A stretch of 64,000 nucleotides of DNA from assembly GCA_023627715.1 (NCBI GenBank), contig JAMAHW010000021.1, forward strand, positions 248,001-312,000, in the 5' to 3' direction. The DNA is from Periconia sp. R9002 (Eukaryota > Ascomycota > Dothideomycetes > Pleosporales > Periconiaceae). The notes beneath the pieces were generated by a model. It did not search any database. It was not told the DNA's origin and was given only the letters and a program-made list of their open reading frames with translations. Below, one piece after another: positions 54,062 through 64,000 of the stretch (its first letter is position 1; every line of letters starts with the position of its first letter). The position numbers were made by a program, and so were the translations under genes.

Positions 54062-57000
54062 TCAAACCTCCCTATCCAACCTCTGCCCCTCACACATCTC
54101 GGCATACCACCCCCTCAACCCCAGCAGCTCCTTATGCGACCCCGTCTCCACCACCTTCCCCCTCGCAAACACCACAATCAAATCCGCATCCTTGATCGTG
54201 CTCAACCGGTGCGCGACCGCGATCGTCGTGCGCCCACTCTTCGCCTTCTCCAATGCAGCTTGCACAATCTTCTCAGACTCGGTGTCCAGAGCAGACGTAG
54301 CTTCGTCGAGGAGGAGGAGCCGCGGACGGCGGATCAGGGCGCGTGCTATGCTGAGACGCTGACGTTGGCCGCCGGAGAGAGAGGTCCCGCGGTTACCTGC
54401 TAGTGTTGAGAAACCCTGCAGATGGAAAGTTAGTATGAATCATCGGGGAGGAAGGTATGGGTAGGAAAGTACCTCAGGTAGCGATGAAATGAAATCGTAG
54501 ATATTTGCTTGCCGCGCTGCTTCTTCTACGTCTGCGTCGCTTACGTCTTGGTTCGCGCCCATTGCAATGTTCTCGCGGATCGTGCCCTGGTAAAGAACGG
54601 GCTCTTGTTGCACGAGCGAGATGTGGCTACGGTATTTTCGAGGGCACAGCGCGGGAAGGGATGTCCCGTCTGATCTGATCTCGCCGGAGGTGGGGTCATA
54701 GAAGCGCTCGAGGAGGGATATCATTGTGCTTTTGCCGCAGCCTATGACTTTTGGTTAGTGTCTCTTTTCTTCGTACGGAGGAAGGCAACCTGATATTGCG
54801 ATGGCGACGGGGAGTGTAACATACCTGATGCGCCTACAAAGGCCACAAACTTCCCAGGCTTAATGTCGACGTTGATGTCGTCAAGTACATTTGCATTGGG
54901 ACGCGATTCATACGCGAAAGCAACGTCTTGGACTTCGATATGCGCTGGGCCTTTCTGTTTTTCCTCCTCGTCAAAAGGTGGTTTCGAAGGGTCTTCTTGA
55001 ACAGCGGGTTTTTGACGACGGAGCCAGAAGATGTAGTTTGCTGCCGTTGCTGCCTTGGTCATGCTGGTGGTGTACGAGAAGAATGAAGCGGCAGCCTCCC
55101 CGGAAAATATCACCGCAATGTAGATGGTATAGAATTGGGACGTGGAATATTCGCCATAGCTCACAAGGCGGCCGCCGTACCAGAAACCGAGCGCCATGCC
55201 AAGGAATGATATCGACTGAGTCAATGAGTACCAGAACATAGTCCAGACAAGCGATTTCAAGGATCTTTTTTCCACACCTGTGAGCCGTTCCTGATACTTG
55301 TCGATGATGTACCTCTCCAGCGCCAGGGACGAGACTGTGCGTATGGCTGCAACGGCCTCAGTAGCGAGAGCAACACTGCTGGAAAACCGCTTTTCAGTTT
55401 GCTCGGTAAGCTTGAACTCGAGCCTTATACGTGCATAGCCAGCGAGAAGGATAAGTGGCAGGGCGCCACAAACGATAGCAAGGCCCAACTTCCACCCGAC
55501 AGCAATAGACAAGATTGAGCTGGAAACAACACTAATCACCGATATGAAGATGAGCATGACGTTATATCCGAGTAAATCCGTGAGACTCTCCGGATGAGAT
55601 GATAGCTTCGCAGCGAGCGCTCCAGACGCGTTCTCCGCCTTGTCGAAGAAGTTCATGTCTTGCTTGAGGATGAGTTGGAACATCTCTAGTCGGTACCCGC
55701 GGGCAACGTGTTGCGCGACGCCGGTGCTGAAGTAGCCAATGCCGCCGTACGCCACGAAGTTTCCGATTGCTACGATGAAAAACATGAGTGAGTAGAAGTC
55801 GCCTTGGGACGTTGCTTCGGAGCCTTTTAGTTCAAAGGCTCGTGCTACGCGAGCGAAGAGGATCGCCTGGGCAGGGTAGGTGCAACCACTCATGATTGAA
55901 ACGACGGCGAGGATCAGAAAAGTAGGCCACAATCTCCGGTACTCCCAGAAGATCTTAAATATGCAATAGATGAGGCTATAGTTGATGCCGTCTTTTGGTG
56001 GTGGGAGAATGGTTTGATCGTAAGTGGAGTGAGCGGCCTGTGTTTGCGTTCGTGTAAGGGATAATTTTTCCTCGATTTCCTCTTCATGACCATCGCGCTT
56101 TTCGGCTTGACCTAACTCTTGCGCATGAACAAGCCTGGCGTAGGCACCATTTTTTGTCAGAAGTTCCTCGTGGGTGCCTTGCTCAATCACGGCGCCTTGA
56201 GAAACAACGACAATTTTGTCCGCGTTCTTCACTGTGGATAGCTTATGCGCGATCACGATAGTAGTACGACCCTGTGAGACACGGTCAAGAGCCTTTTGAA
56301 CCATCTTCTCCGCTTTAGGATCGAGCGCACTGTCAATTTTTAGCGAGAGTAAATGCCGTATTTTTCGCATGGTATATTTACCTAGTTGCCTCGTCAAGTA
56401 GCAAGCATTTTGGATCACTGACGATGGAACGCGCGATAGCTACTCTCTGCTTCTGCCCACCGGAAAGCATCATTGCGCGCTCTCCCACCTCCGTATCATA
56501 ACCCTAATTTGATTCCTCGTTAGCTCAACGTGAAAGTTTGAGAAGGGCCATGAGTTTTCATACTTTTGGCAGACGTTCAACGAACTCGCTAGCATATGCA
56601 TCTCTACAAGCTTGCTCAACCAAAGCTCTCTGTTCAGATTCAGGGAGGTTAGCTTTCTCCGTCCCGAAAAGACCACAAGCCACATTTTCGAAGATCGTTC
56701 CGCTCAACAGAACAGGTTCCTGTTGAACCAATCGAATGTTTGTGCGTAGCCACGTCAAGTTCAGTTGTTGGACTGGAATCCCATCCAAAGTGACGCTTCC
56801 CTTGGCAGCATCATACCAGCGCTCTGTGTGATGTTTAGTTTTGTTTAAGGAAAAATACCAGCAAACGCCGATTCAGCTCACGCACCTAAAAGACCTATGC
56901 AAGTGCTCTTGCCGGATCCACTCGCTCCAACAATGGCAACTGTCTTGTTCTTTGGAACAGAAAGCGAGAAACCTTTCAGAACAGGAACATCCGGGCGTGT

Positions 57001-58432
57001 CGGGTATGCAAAGTGAACATCGTCCAACTCAATGGTCCCATCGCACTGAGCAGGCACCTTGCCCTCTTCGGTCAACGGATCAATCTCCGATTCTCGATCA
57101 ATGACCTTGAACAGATCTTCTGCGGCAGAGGATGCCTTTCCAATGGCGATTACCTGTGGAGCCATAGTGGTCAAAGCCGTAGCCGCTGCCACGACAGCGA
57201 AAATGACGGTGAAAACCTTGCCAGATTCCGTTATCTCCCCACGAGTAAACATCCGTATCCCTTGCCAAAATGCAAGCGCGAACCCGGAGTATATGCAGAA
57301 GAACTCGGTTGAGAACATGACCAAGTAGACGGATTTCCTCTTTCTCCCCACCTTCTGCACGTCCTGGAGCATGGCATCGTATTTTGCGGAAAGAAGATCG
57401 ACTAGCCAGAATGAGTGAACTGTTCGGACCGTTGAAAACACTTCCTCGGCAAGTTGTCCGGCTTTTGCTAGAATTGATAGTATGTTTGACTCGATTTCCT
57501 GGTCCATGCCGATGCATATTCCCTGAGAAATAGCGATTAGTGCAGCTCAAAGTGTGTGAAAATAAAGTACATACTATGACAACGGCCATTGTCGGCACGA
57601 TAGCGATCGTTATCAACGTGAGTTTCCATTGCACTGCGAACGCAATGATGAATGCCGCTACAAAGGTTGAAATACCCTGAACTACTCCAACGGTCAATGA
57701 CAACACCGCGTGATGCAAAGAGAAACCACATACCAGTCATTGACAGCTTTTCAGCTATGCCGTTATTGACATTGTTAGTGCTCGTGGTCGCTCGCCCGCT
57801 TACAGATCCTGCATCTGCCGAGTCAAAGTATGCAATGTTCTGCCGTAGCGTATGCTTGATGAAATCAATTCGGAAAGCTTTTGTTGTTCTGATGGCAGCG
57901 ATTGAGATGCAGACCTGATTGCGTTAGCTTGTCTTTTTTTTTATCTTTGAACAAACCAACTACTACATCACAAGGCATACTTACCGAATGTATATAAAAA
58001 GTCGCGAATCTTCCAATGAACAAGTACAAAAAGTACACTCTAATAGATGTTAGATGTGTAGGCTAATAGCCTGGGTAAATACTGACGTGTATTTGTTCAC
58101 CTCGGATCGATACTGCGCCGGGGTTATAGCTCCCACTGCGAACTGTGTAAAAGTCGTCACGAACCTCCCGAAGATCAAGTTCATCAACGGGAGAACAGCA
58201 CCACAAGCAATAGCAGCGAAGAATGCGACCACATTAAGCGTCCAGCTTACTGAATCTGCATATCTGAAGATGCGCTGAAAATTCTTTAGCAAATTCCCCT
58301 TTTACATAAACACTGATGGATTCGTATACTCACTATGTAACTGTTCATACCGCCCTGAGTGGCGGCCTGTTTTTCTTCTGCATCCCCGTGCACTACAGCC
58401 TCCGTCTTCTCGGACGATGATTGGCGGGTCAT
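54062..58432 (-). CDS. ABCB-type full multidrug transporter
   Basis: ATP-driven exporter of the MDR/P-glycoprotein type, TMD-NBD-TMD-NBD, expected in the plasma membrane. Eleven exons join in frame to 1262 aa, the family's usual length: 58432-58334, 58283-58087, 58039-57985, 57914-57734, 57684-57575, 57522-56886, 56823-56564, 56503-56382, 56329-54825, 54741-54473 and 54415-54062. NBD1 has Walker [10 protein letters not shown] (about residue 415), Q-loop [12 protein letters not shown], signature MLSGGQKQR, Walker [12 protein letters not shown] and H-loop [12 protein letters not shown]2 has GASGCGKST (about 1052), [33 protein letters not shown] and IAVAHRLST. Both ATP sites look complete. NITSG-like spacing and the [12 protein letters not shown] coupling region are typical. 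Divergent from the Zn2Cys6 gene with a 900-base shared promoter region, suggesting local regulation. Confidence 0.92.
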
Positions 58433-59334
58433 GGTTTGAGCAGTTTGAAGATTAAAACAAGAAACGGTGGCCGTCGCACGAGGACTCTATCTATACTGAT
58501 GTCGAATTCAAATCATGCTTGTGAATATTGAACAAAAGACTTTTAAAAAGGGCATTGTACGCGTGTTGTCGGCAACCTAGTCGACGTTTTATTCGGGTAT
58601 TCCTACGAGCAGGGCCCTCGAGTATCACGTGATTCTAACGGATTCCGCGTACGCCGGTAGACGAGATAGACGAAATTCCAGGTTCCCTCGCTACACGCAT
58701 CCTGACGCTGACGCCACAATGCTAATGCCACTCATCACGATGGGCTTAAGGATGAATAATTAATTTCGGACCGTCTGAAAAGAAGAACAACATTGGAACT
58801 TGGAGTGAAAGATTTTTGATTGTCGCACCAGCCGGATTCGACCACAAGCTGCTAGCTCCAAAACACTGAGCTCAAACGCTTGAGCTACATAAGTAAGACA
58901 CATAGAGTTTGGTCAATAGCCATTGTGATAGATGCTCTCGCAACAGCACGAGGAGTATATATTGGTAGCACTGAAGCTCATTTGGTACCAGACGGGAAGC
59001 CAGCCTACATGTGGCTCAATCGGTGTACCCGGTCCTCATTGGGACTAGCTTACAATACGGTCAACTCGTCATTTCCATCTCAACTTTATTGGTTGTATGT
59101 ATTCCAAAGTCATCTTCTTCCAGGTACCTTACATCAGCCCCTATTTCTAGGCAACAGGATTCGCGCCCTTTAAATTGATCTTCATGGGCTGAGATGATGG
59201 CACAGATTGAACGGGCTGTCTTGGCACTCGCGACCCGAGAATTCCGGCTCCGGTGACCTTTGCCTCAACCCAACCACCACTTGCTCGCGTTCCTGTCGAC
59301 CCGAAATGCGATGTGAATTTAACTCGGTAAATCA
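58433..59334. promoter_or_regulatory. Divergent promoter of ABC transporter and Zn2Cys6 regulator
   Basis: A 900-base gap with opposite gene starts. A CGGACCG at 58767-58773 is an everted/inverted CGG pair of the kind Zn2Cys6 proteins bind, and a CGCCGG lies near 58652; both are suggestive only. A CACGTG occurs near 58626. ORFs within it are short. Confidence 0.4.
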
Positions 59335-62322
59335 ATGATGAAAAATACAGACGACGGAGAGGGTGGAGAGAATGCGGACGGCTCTCGTGTGCAACGAGCG
59401 GTAAGTGTTTTCTTGACCCACGTCGAGCTGCAGCAATAACCAACTTCCTTGATCACTCCTACAGTGCGACGCGTGCCGCTCGCGAAAAATTCGTTGCGAC
59501 CGTGGAAGTCCATGTTCCAATTGCAGAAGCAGTCGCTTGAATTGCGTTACTACTGTGGCAGCCCAGAAGCCACAGCGGCAGCGGGTCCATATCTCGGATG
59601 CATAGTATGTACAGTGATCCCCAACTTTTGGCCCACTAATGATCGCTTATTCCCGCAGTGAGAAAAAGATTGATCGCATAGAAGACCGCCTATCTGGAAT
59701 AGAACATGTTCTGGAAAGGCTTGCAGCTAGATTGGGCAATGTGGACATATCCCGTGATCTCGCGGATTCCACCTGTCAATCAAAATCCAGGGTCAGCAGC
59801 GGCAGAAGTCATTCAGAAGCTAACTCCGGTACCCCTGCTCCCTTTGAAGGCGAAACGACTCTTAACCGCCAGAGTGTTTTCGCACGTGAGCTTCTAGAGC
59901 AGGCCGTTGGAAGCACTCCTTCCATGGAACAGAATGCGGATATCAAAGATGCGTTGTCTTCTCTGCAAGATATGGTCACCAGGCAGGGCCAGTATACTAA
60001 CGCAATGCCTGTTTCGCTCTCACAACCTTACTTCAATCGCAGTCTAGCCGAGATTGATGCGACAAAATTGGAGAAACCCCCTTGGGATGCTGCGAGTGAG
60101 GTGCTCGATAAGGCGTCGGGTAAGCATGTATAGTCAGCCACGTGTGACTCTTTCTAATCTCTTAACAGTGTATCCAACCATGTGTTTTGCTGTTGTGTTT
60201 CCTTTCTTGTCCATGAGAAATATGAAAGGTGGTCTAAAAGAGACTTACGACAACCTTCGAGAAGCGTCAGTTGGCTCTAGACTATTACTCTTTGGAGTAT
60301 TGTACAACTTGTTTCTTGAATTTGCTTCTTATCCAGTATTAGAGCCGAGGTCAGTGTATTCATCATTGTCATCAACCAGTCGTAAATTAATTACAGCCTA
60401 CAGAGTGGAAGGCTACCGCAGACATGCGCAGACATGCAGAACGCAGATGGAGATTGCCATGAGCCAGTTGGACATTTACCTCACCCCTAGTTACGAAAAC
60501 ATCCTCGCTCTACTGATTGGCTCAGCGTATGCGATAGAGATGTGCAAACCCTCGTTGTGCTGGATCTTGAACAGCAATGCAGCCGGACTTTGCCAGGTCC
60601 TGGGCTACCACCGGATCCAGACGATGATCAACGATACGGAAGACGAGCGCAACGCCAAGATTCATATTTTCTGGTTCATCTACCTCATGGACAAGACGCT
60701 ATCTCTCCGCCTTGGACGCGCCTCCGTGATTCAAGATTGGGATATGAGCCTTCCGTATCCTGTTGTGGACCATGATCACGAGAGGTTCAGTGCACTTGTC
60801 CAAATGGGTAACAAAGGTAATAGTATGCTGCTCTACTGGATCAAGGTCGCACAAATACAAGGCAAGACCTACGAACAGCTCTTCAGTCCAGCTGCCTTCT
60901 GCAAGTCTCCAGAGGAGCGAGCCCAGACCGCCACCGAGCTGGTGAACGCGATGAACCAGATCTGGGCTGAGCGCGGTGAGGCAAGTGTTTTCGATTTATT
61001 TTTCGTAGAAGGGTTTCGCTCGCCGATGCATGAAGCAATGCTCTCGTATTCGTCCAACAACCCGGGACTGCCCCCGGATCCCTCTGCAGTCAGCTTACCA
61101 TCAGGACGAGAGCAAACCAACGCGGTGTATGCAGGGTTGGTGGAGCATATTCATGGAGCCCCGCCAAGTTCTAATGGCAAAGATATCAAAGGTGTGCATT
61201 GCTTTGCTGACTTAATTTGTTTGTAGATGACAAAGTTAACATTCCCAGGCGCTTTCTCTGATGTAAGTATTCACCTCCAAACTTCCACAGGAGGAATGCG
61301 CCAGTCTCCGTGGCAATCCATCAACTCCTAAAAGTCAAGCAAGAACACTGCTGATCTCCACCAGATTGGCGATATATTCTACCTCGCCGATGTAGTCGTC
61401 CACTACTCAACCTGTTCACTCATCCAACGCGCCGTGAGCCCGGACAACGTAACCTTCAACCAAGACTGTCTCGAATCCGCCCGCGCGGCCCTCGTAGCGC
61501 ACCAGCGCTGCCACAAGCAATTCAACGTCCAGGGCAACGAAGACCTCTGGTCCGGATACGTCCATTGGTAACCTCCCCCTCCCCCATAAACTCCTCACCC
61601 ACTAACCCTCAATCCCTCCTAGGTCCATCCTCCAAGCCCCCTTCACCCCCTTCATCGTCATCTTCTGCAACGCCGTGCTGCACTGCGACCCAACGGACCT
61701 CAACTCCCTCGCCGACTTCACCCACAGCCTCGAGTCCTGCCGCACTGTCTCCGAAGGCGCCGACAAGCTCTACAAAATGTGCCACCTCTTCCTGCAAGTC
61801 GCAAAACTCTACGTCGAGGCCAAAAGCAAAGAATCCTCGACTACTACTACCACCACCACCACCTCCTCCGCGCGAAGACTCTCGTCCGCCTCCCCGCGTA
61901 CCCTCCGCACCTCCCAAACCCGCAGCGCCTCCACATCCAGCGTCGAAACCCCCTCCTTCGCAAACATCGCCCCAACCACCACCACCGACACAAACACAAT
62001 CGGCCAATTCGACCCCTTCCTCAGCGCGCTAGGTCTCATGCCCAACTCCGCATGGCCTCCCCATCCCTCCCTCAGCAACTTTCCCTCTCCTCTCCACGAA
62101 ACCTCTGCGGCGGCGGCTGGTGCGCCGTCCGCGTTTCCGCAGTCCCAGCAGGGTTTTGACGTCGGAGCGGGGACGGGAAATGGGAGTGTAGGGATGGGGA
62201 TGGGTGGTGCGGGTGGAGTTGGAGTGGGGGGTTTGAATACGCTGCAGGATTGGTATTCGGGGTCGCGGTATCTTATGAATCTCATGGAGGAGGATATTCA
62301 GATGCCGGATTTGGGGTTTTGA
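59335..62322 (+). CDS. Zn2Cys6 transcription factor with fungal-specific domain
   Basis: Nuclear regulator with a Gal4-type binuclear cluster. Exons 59335-59400, 59465-59604, 59659-60119, 60169-60349, 60404-61191, 61249-61262, 61365-61567 and 61623-62322 join in frame to 850 aa. The cluster CDACRSRKIRCDRGSPCSNC, with the last Cys in RSRSLNC, fits CX2CX6CX5CX2CX6C at residues 23-49. A dimerising coil follows (KKIDRIEDRLSGIEHVLERL). The middle homology region is recognised in VEGYRRHAQTCRTQMEIAMS, IGSAYAIEMCKPSLCWILNS, AAGLCQVLGYHR and HIFWFIYLMDKTLSLRLGRA. The tail is Thr/Ser- then Gly-rich. The frame needs a 14-base micro-exon (61249-61262), and the fourth intron has two acceptors of which only the second keeps frame. 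A stop lies in frame just before the chosen ATG. Probably controls the adjacent ABC transporter (inference). Confidence 0.88.
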
Positions 62323-63524
62323 ATTGTGAGGAGGGGAGAATAGGGGAGGGAAGAGGTGTGAATATGGGGGTTGGGTTTGGGTTTGGTTGTGGGGTATATA
62401 TGTAAGGTTTGGATGGTTATATTCTACTTTCGCCTTTCGTTCTTAAGGATTTGTTCCATGTAAAACGTTATGTATGTGTTCGCGTACAGTTTTTGCACTT
62501 CGGATTCTTTTTTTTTCTCTCTTCCTGCTTGGGAATGTATGTACGTACAAGGTTCACCCGTTCATTCATGTATCGTACATATGTACATCACCTTCATACC
62601 TTCGAACAACCTCCAAACGTCCCATTTTGTCCCTCTCTCTTCCTTCTCAAATCGAGGAATAGAAAACTTTTTTTTTTTTTTTTTTTTAAAAAAAAATAAA
62701 GTCTAACGCTACGTTCCGGCACCCATAGTTCCATTCATGCAACATAAATTTGTACTTACGTTAAGCTACTTTAAACTCTTGTACCATTCATTACTAGGTC
62801 CTTCTAGTTTTATAGGTTTGTACACCACCGATCAATTTGCGAAGAAGAAGACACTTCAATAGGTTTGTACACACATCTTACCTCATTTTCTATTTTATTT
62901 TCACTAAAGTTACCTACACACCTTCCGCATTACTACATGAACGCAATAACAGCTTCCCCTATTATATTCCGTGATACAAAACGTTACGTCCATAATGTAG
63001 CGTCAGCGTATAGCTTCCGTATCAGGTAACCACCTCTCACCGTAACTAACGTTAACTAGTGAGGGGCAAGTAAAGGCACATGACACACTAAGCATGTCAC
63101 CGTGTCGCATGCACAAACGGCTGGAGTAAGTGAAAACCTACTCGGGATAGATAAAGATAAGGATAAGGATAAGCCGCGCGCGCGCTCATGCATGCAGGGA
63201 GAGGATCCGGATCTGCTGTTTGACAACACATCACTTGCACTACAACGACGACGAGGGACAGATATAAGGGTCAGCGGGGGAAAAACGAGGTGCGCAGCCC
63301 TTTCCGCTGTACGCACGCACGCACGCACGCACCCAGCGAGTGAGTGAGTTTAAAGCATTTCTGCGAGGTTTCGGTCCGGTTGGGGTAAAGAAAGATCTCA
63401 CCTCATCTGCGACAAGGGTTGTAAGGTTTGAAAAGGGTGCAGCATATACACACGAGAAAAGTGCCGAACGCAGGGTCATCGCATATACACACACGCACGT
63501 CATTCTCAGAGATACACAGCAAAG
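62323..63524. other. Intergenic region with homopolymer tract
   Basis: Contains a T-run followed by an A-run around 62668-62697, and several CACGCACG and GATAAG-type simple runs at 63140-63330. No gene supported. GATAAGGATAAGGATAAG at about 63147-63171 is a tandem of GATA motifs upstream of the Dug3-like gene. Confidence 0.5.
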
Positions 63525-64000
63525 ATGTGTCGGTGGTTCGCATACATCAGTCCCACGGAGCCGTGTTTGCTCTCCAATGTATTAATCGACCCCGCGAACA
63601 GCATCAGTAAACAATGTTCGGGTAGGTTGACCTTTCATCCCAGAGAGAATAATGCTGACGAGCGCCATGCAGAGCACTACCTCCCGCACCTCCTCCCCCA
63701 CGACTCTGACCATGATCTCGACCATCACTCGGACCCGCTCGTGCGCATGCGCAACTCGCTGCTCAACATGGACGGCCTGGGCATCGCCTACTACACGCCC
63801 TCTCAATCATCGTACCTCAAATCCATCTCGGGACCGCGACCCGCAATGTACAAATCCCAGTCGCCCCCCTTCAACGACTTCAACTTCCGCTCCCTGTGCG
63901 AGAACACGGAGACGAAATGTGTGTTTGCGCACATACGCGCGAGCTCGGGGAGTGCGGTTACGCAAGTGAATTGCCATCCGTTTGTGTTTGGGCGGCACGT
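63525..64000 (+). CDS. DUG3: Class II glutamine amidotransferase, Dug3-type, 5' part
   Basis: N-terminal nucleophile glutamine amidotransferase expected to act with a Dug2-like peptidase in the alternative glutathione-degradation pathway. Exons 63525-63621 and 63673 onward join in frame; the gene runs off the right edge after about 141 residues. Cys2 of MCRWFAYISPTEPCLLSNVL is the catalytic N-terminal residue after Met removal. Later family marks: SISKQ..EHYLPHLLPHDS, NMDGLGIAYYTP, FRSLCENTETKCVFAHIRAS and VNCHPFVFGRH, with the FAHxRAS and NCHPF motifs typical of Dug3/YafJ proteins. A cluster of GATA motifs lies upstream; nitrogen regulation through GATA factors is plausible but untested. Confidence 0.88.
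   Translation, partial: MCRWFAYISPTEPCLLSNVLIDPANSISKQCSGRLTFHPRENNADERHAEHYLPHLLPHDSDHDLDHHSDPLVRMRNSLLNMDGLGIAYYTPSQSSYLKSISGPRPAMYKSQSPPFNDFNFRSLCENTETKCVFAHIRASSGSAVTQVNCHPFVFGRH

Noticed and set aside
61609..62285. Minus-strand ORFs opposite the Zn2Cys6 C-terminus
   Set aside because: Shadows of a biased C-rich coding sequence; no motif, and the sense frame continues the regulator.
63300..63350. ACGC tandem repeat as a CRISPR-like or telomeric array
   Set aside because: Only a short 4-base microsatellite; no spacers and not a fungal telomere repeat.
1..64000. tRNA, rRNA or CRISPR features
   Set aside because: Scanned by eye for cloverleaf arms with A/B boxes and for spaced repeats; none found convincingly. 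A covariance-model search would be needed to exclude a tRNA.

Overview
This window is nuclear DNA from a filamentous ascomycete. The genes are split by short introns of about 45-65 bases (GT..AG, with CTAAC/CTAAT-type branch points) and the gene families are typical of Pezizomycotina: a Pth11-like rhodopsin-domain receptor, Zn2Cys6 regulator, Dal5-type permease, 2EXR/F-box-like protein and Dug3. Intron-borne repeats of the introner type point towards Dothideomycetes, but that placement is inference. Exon structures were assembled by hand from splice sites and reading-frame continuity; no database search was possible.

Layout. 0-3.6 kb: a minus-strand surface-protein gene built of Ser-rich and VTxTQ repeats, running off the left edge, plus a Thr-rich ORF. 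3.6-7 kb: no recognisable gene. 7-9.2 kb: Pth11-like 7-TM receptor (+). 9.5-11.1 kb: FAD monooxygenase (-). 11.9-13.2 kb: SAP-like/membrane protein (-). 14.2-15.5 kb: Mme1-type mitochondrial carrier (+). 16-17 kb: a repeated promoter-like array. 17.6 and 21.5 kb: two paralogous orphan genes flanking a secreted alpha/beta hydrolase (-). 22.9-23.8 kb: macro-domain protein (-). 24.2-29 kb: Dal5-type transporter, 2-oxoglutarate/Fe(II) oxygenase and lipocalin-like protein, a possible small metabolic cluster. 30-35 kb: orphan genes and repeats. 35.8-39.3 kb: a secreted orphan and a small Cys-motif orphan. 39.7-53.5 kb: lineage-specific genes, including three members of one unnamed family, a 2EXR/F-box-like gene and a glycine-zipper protein. 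54-62.3 kb: an ABCB multidrug transporter divergently paired with a Zn2Cys6 regulator. 63.5-64 kb: the 5' end of a Dug3-type amidotransferase.

The most notable signal is a dispersed element of about 121-140 bp in six copies (0.2, 15.8, 20.5, 31.7, 40.2 and 49.9 kb). In at least two places, and plausibly four, the element is exactly a spliceosomal intron: its ends are the GT and AG, and the flanking exons join in frame. It carries internal inverted repeats and a CACGTG-centred palindrome, so it looks like a DNA-transposon-like introner. A second, unrelated family with terminal inverted repeats (35.2, 48.9 and 50.5 kb) is also present.
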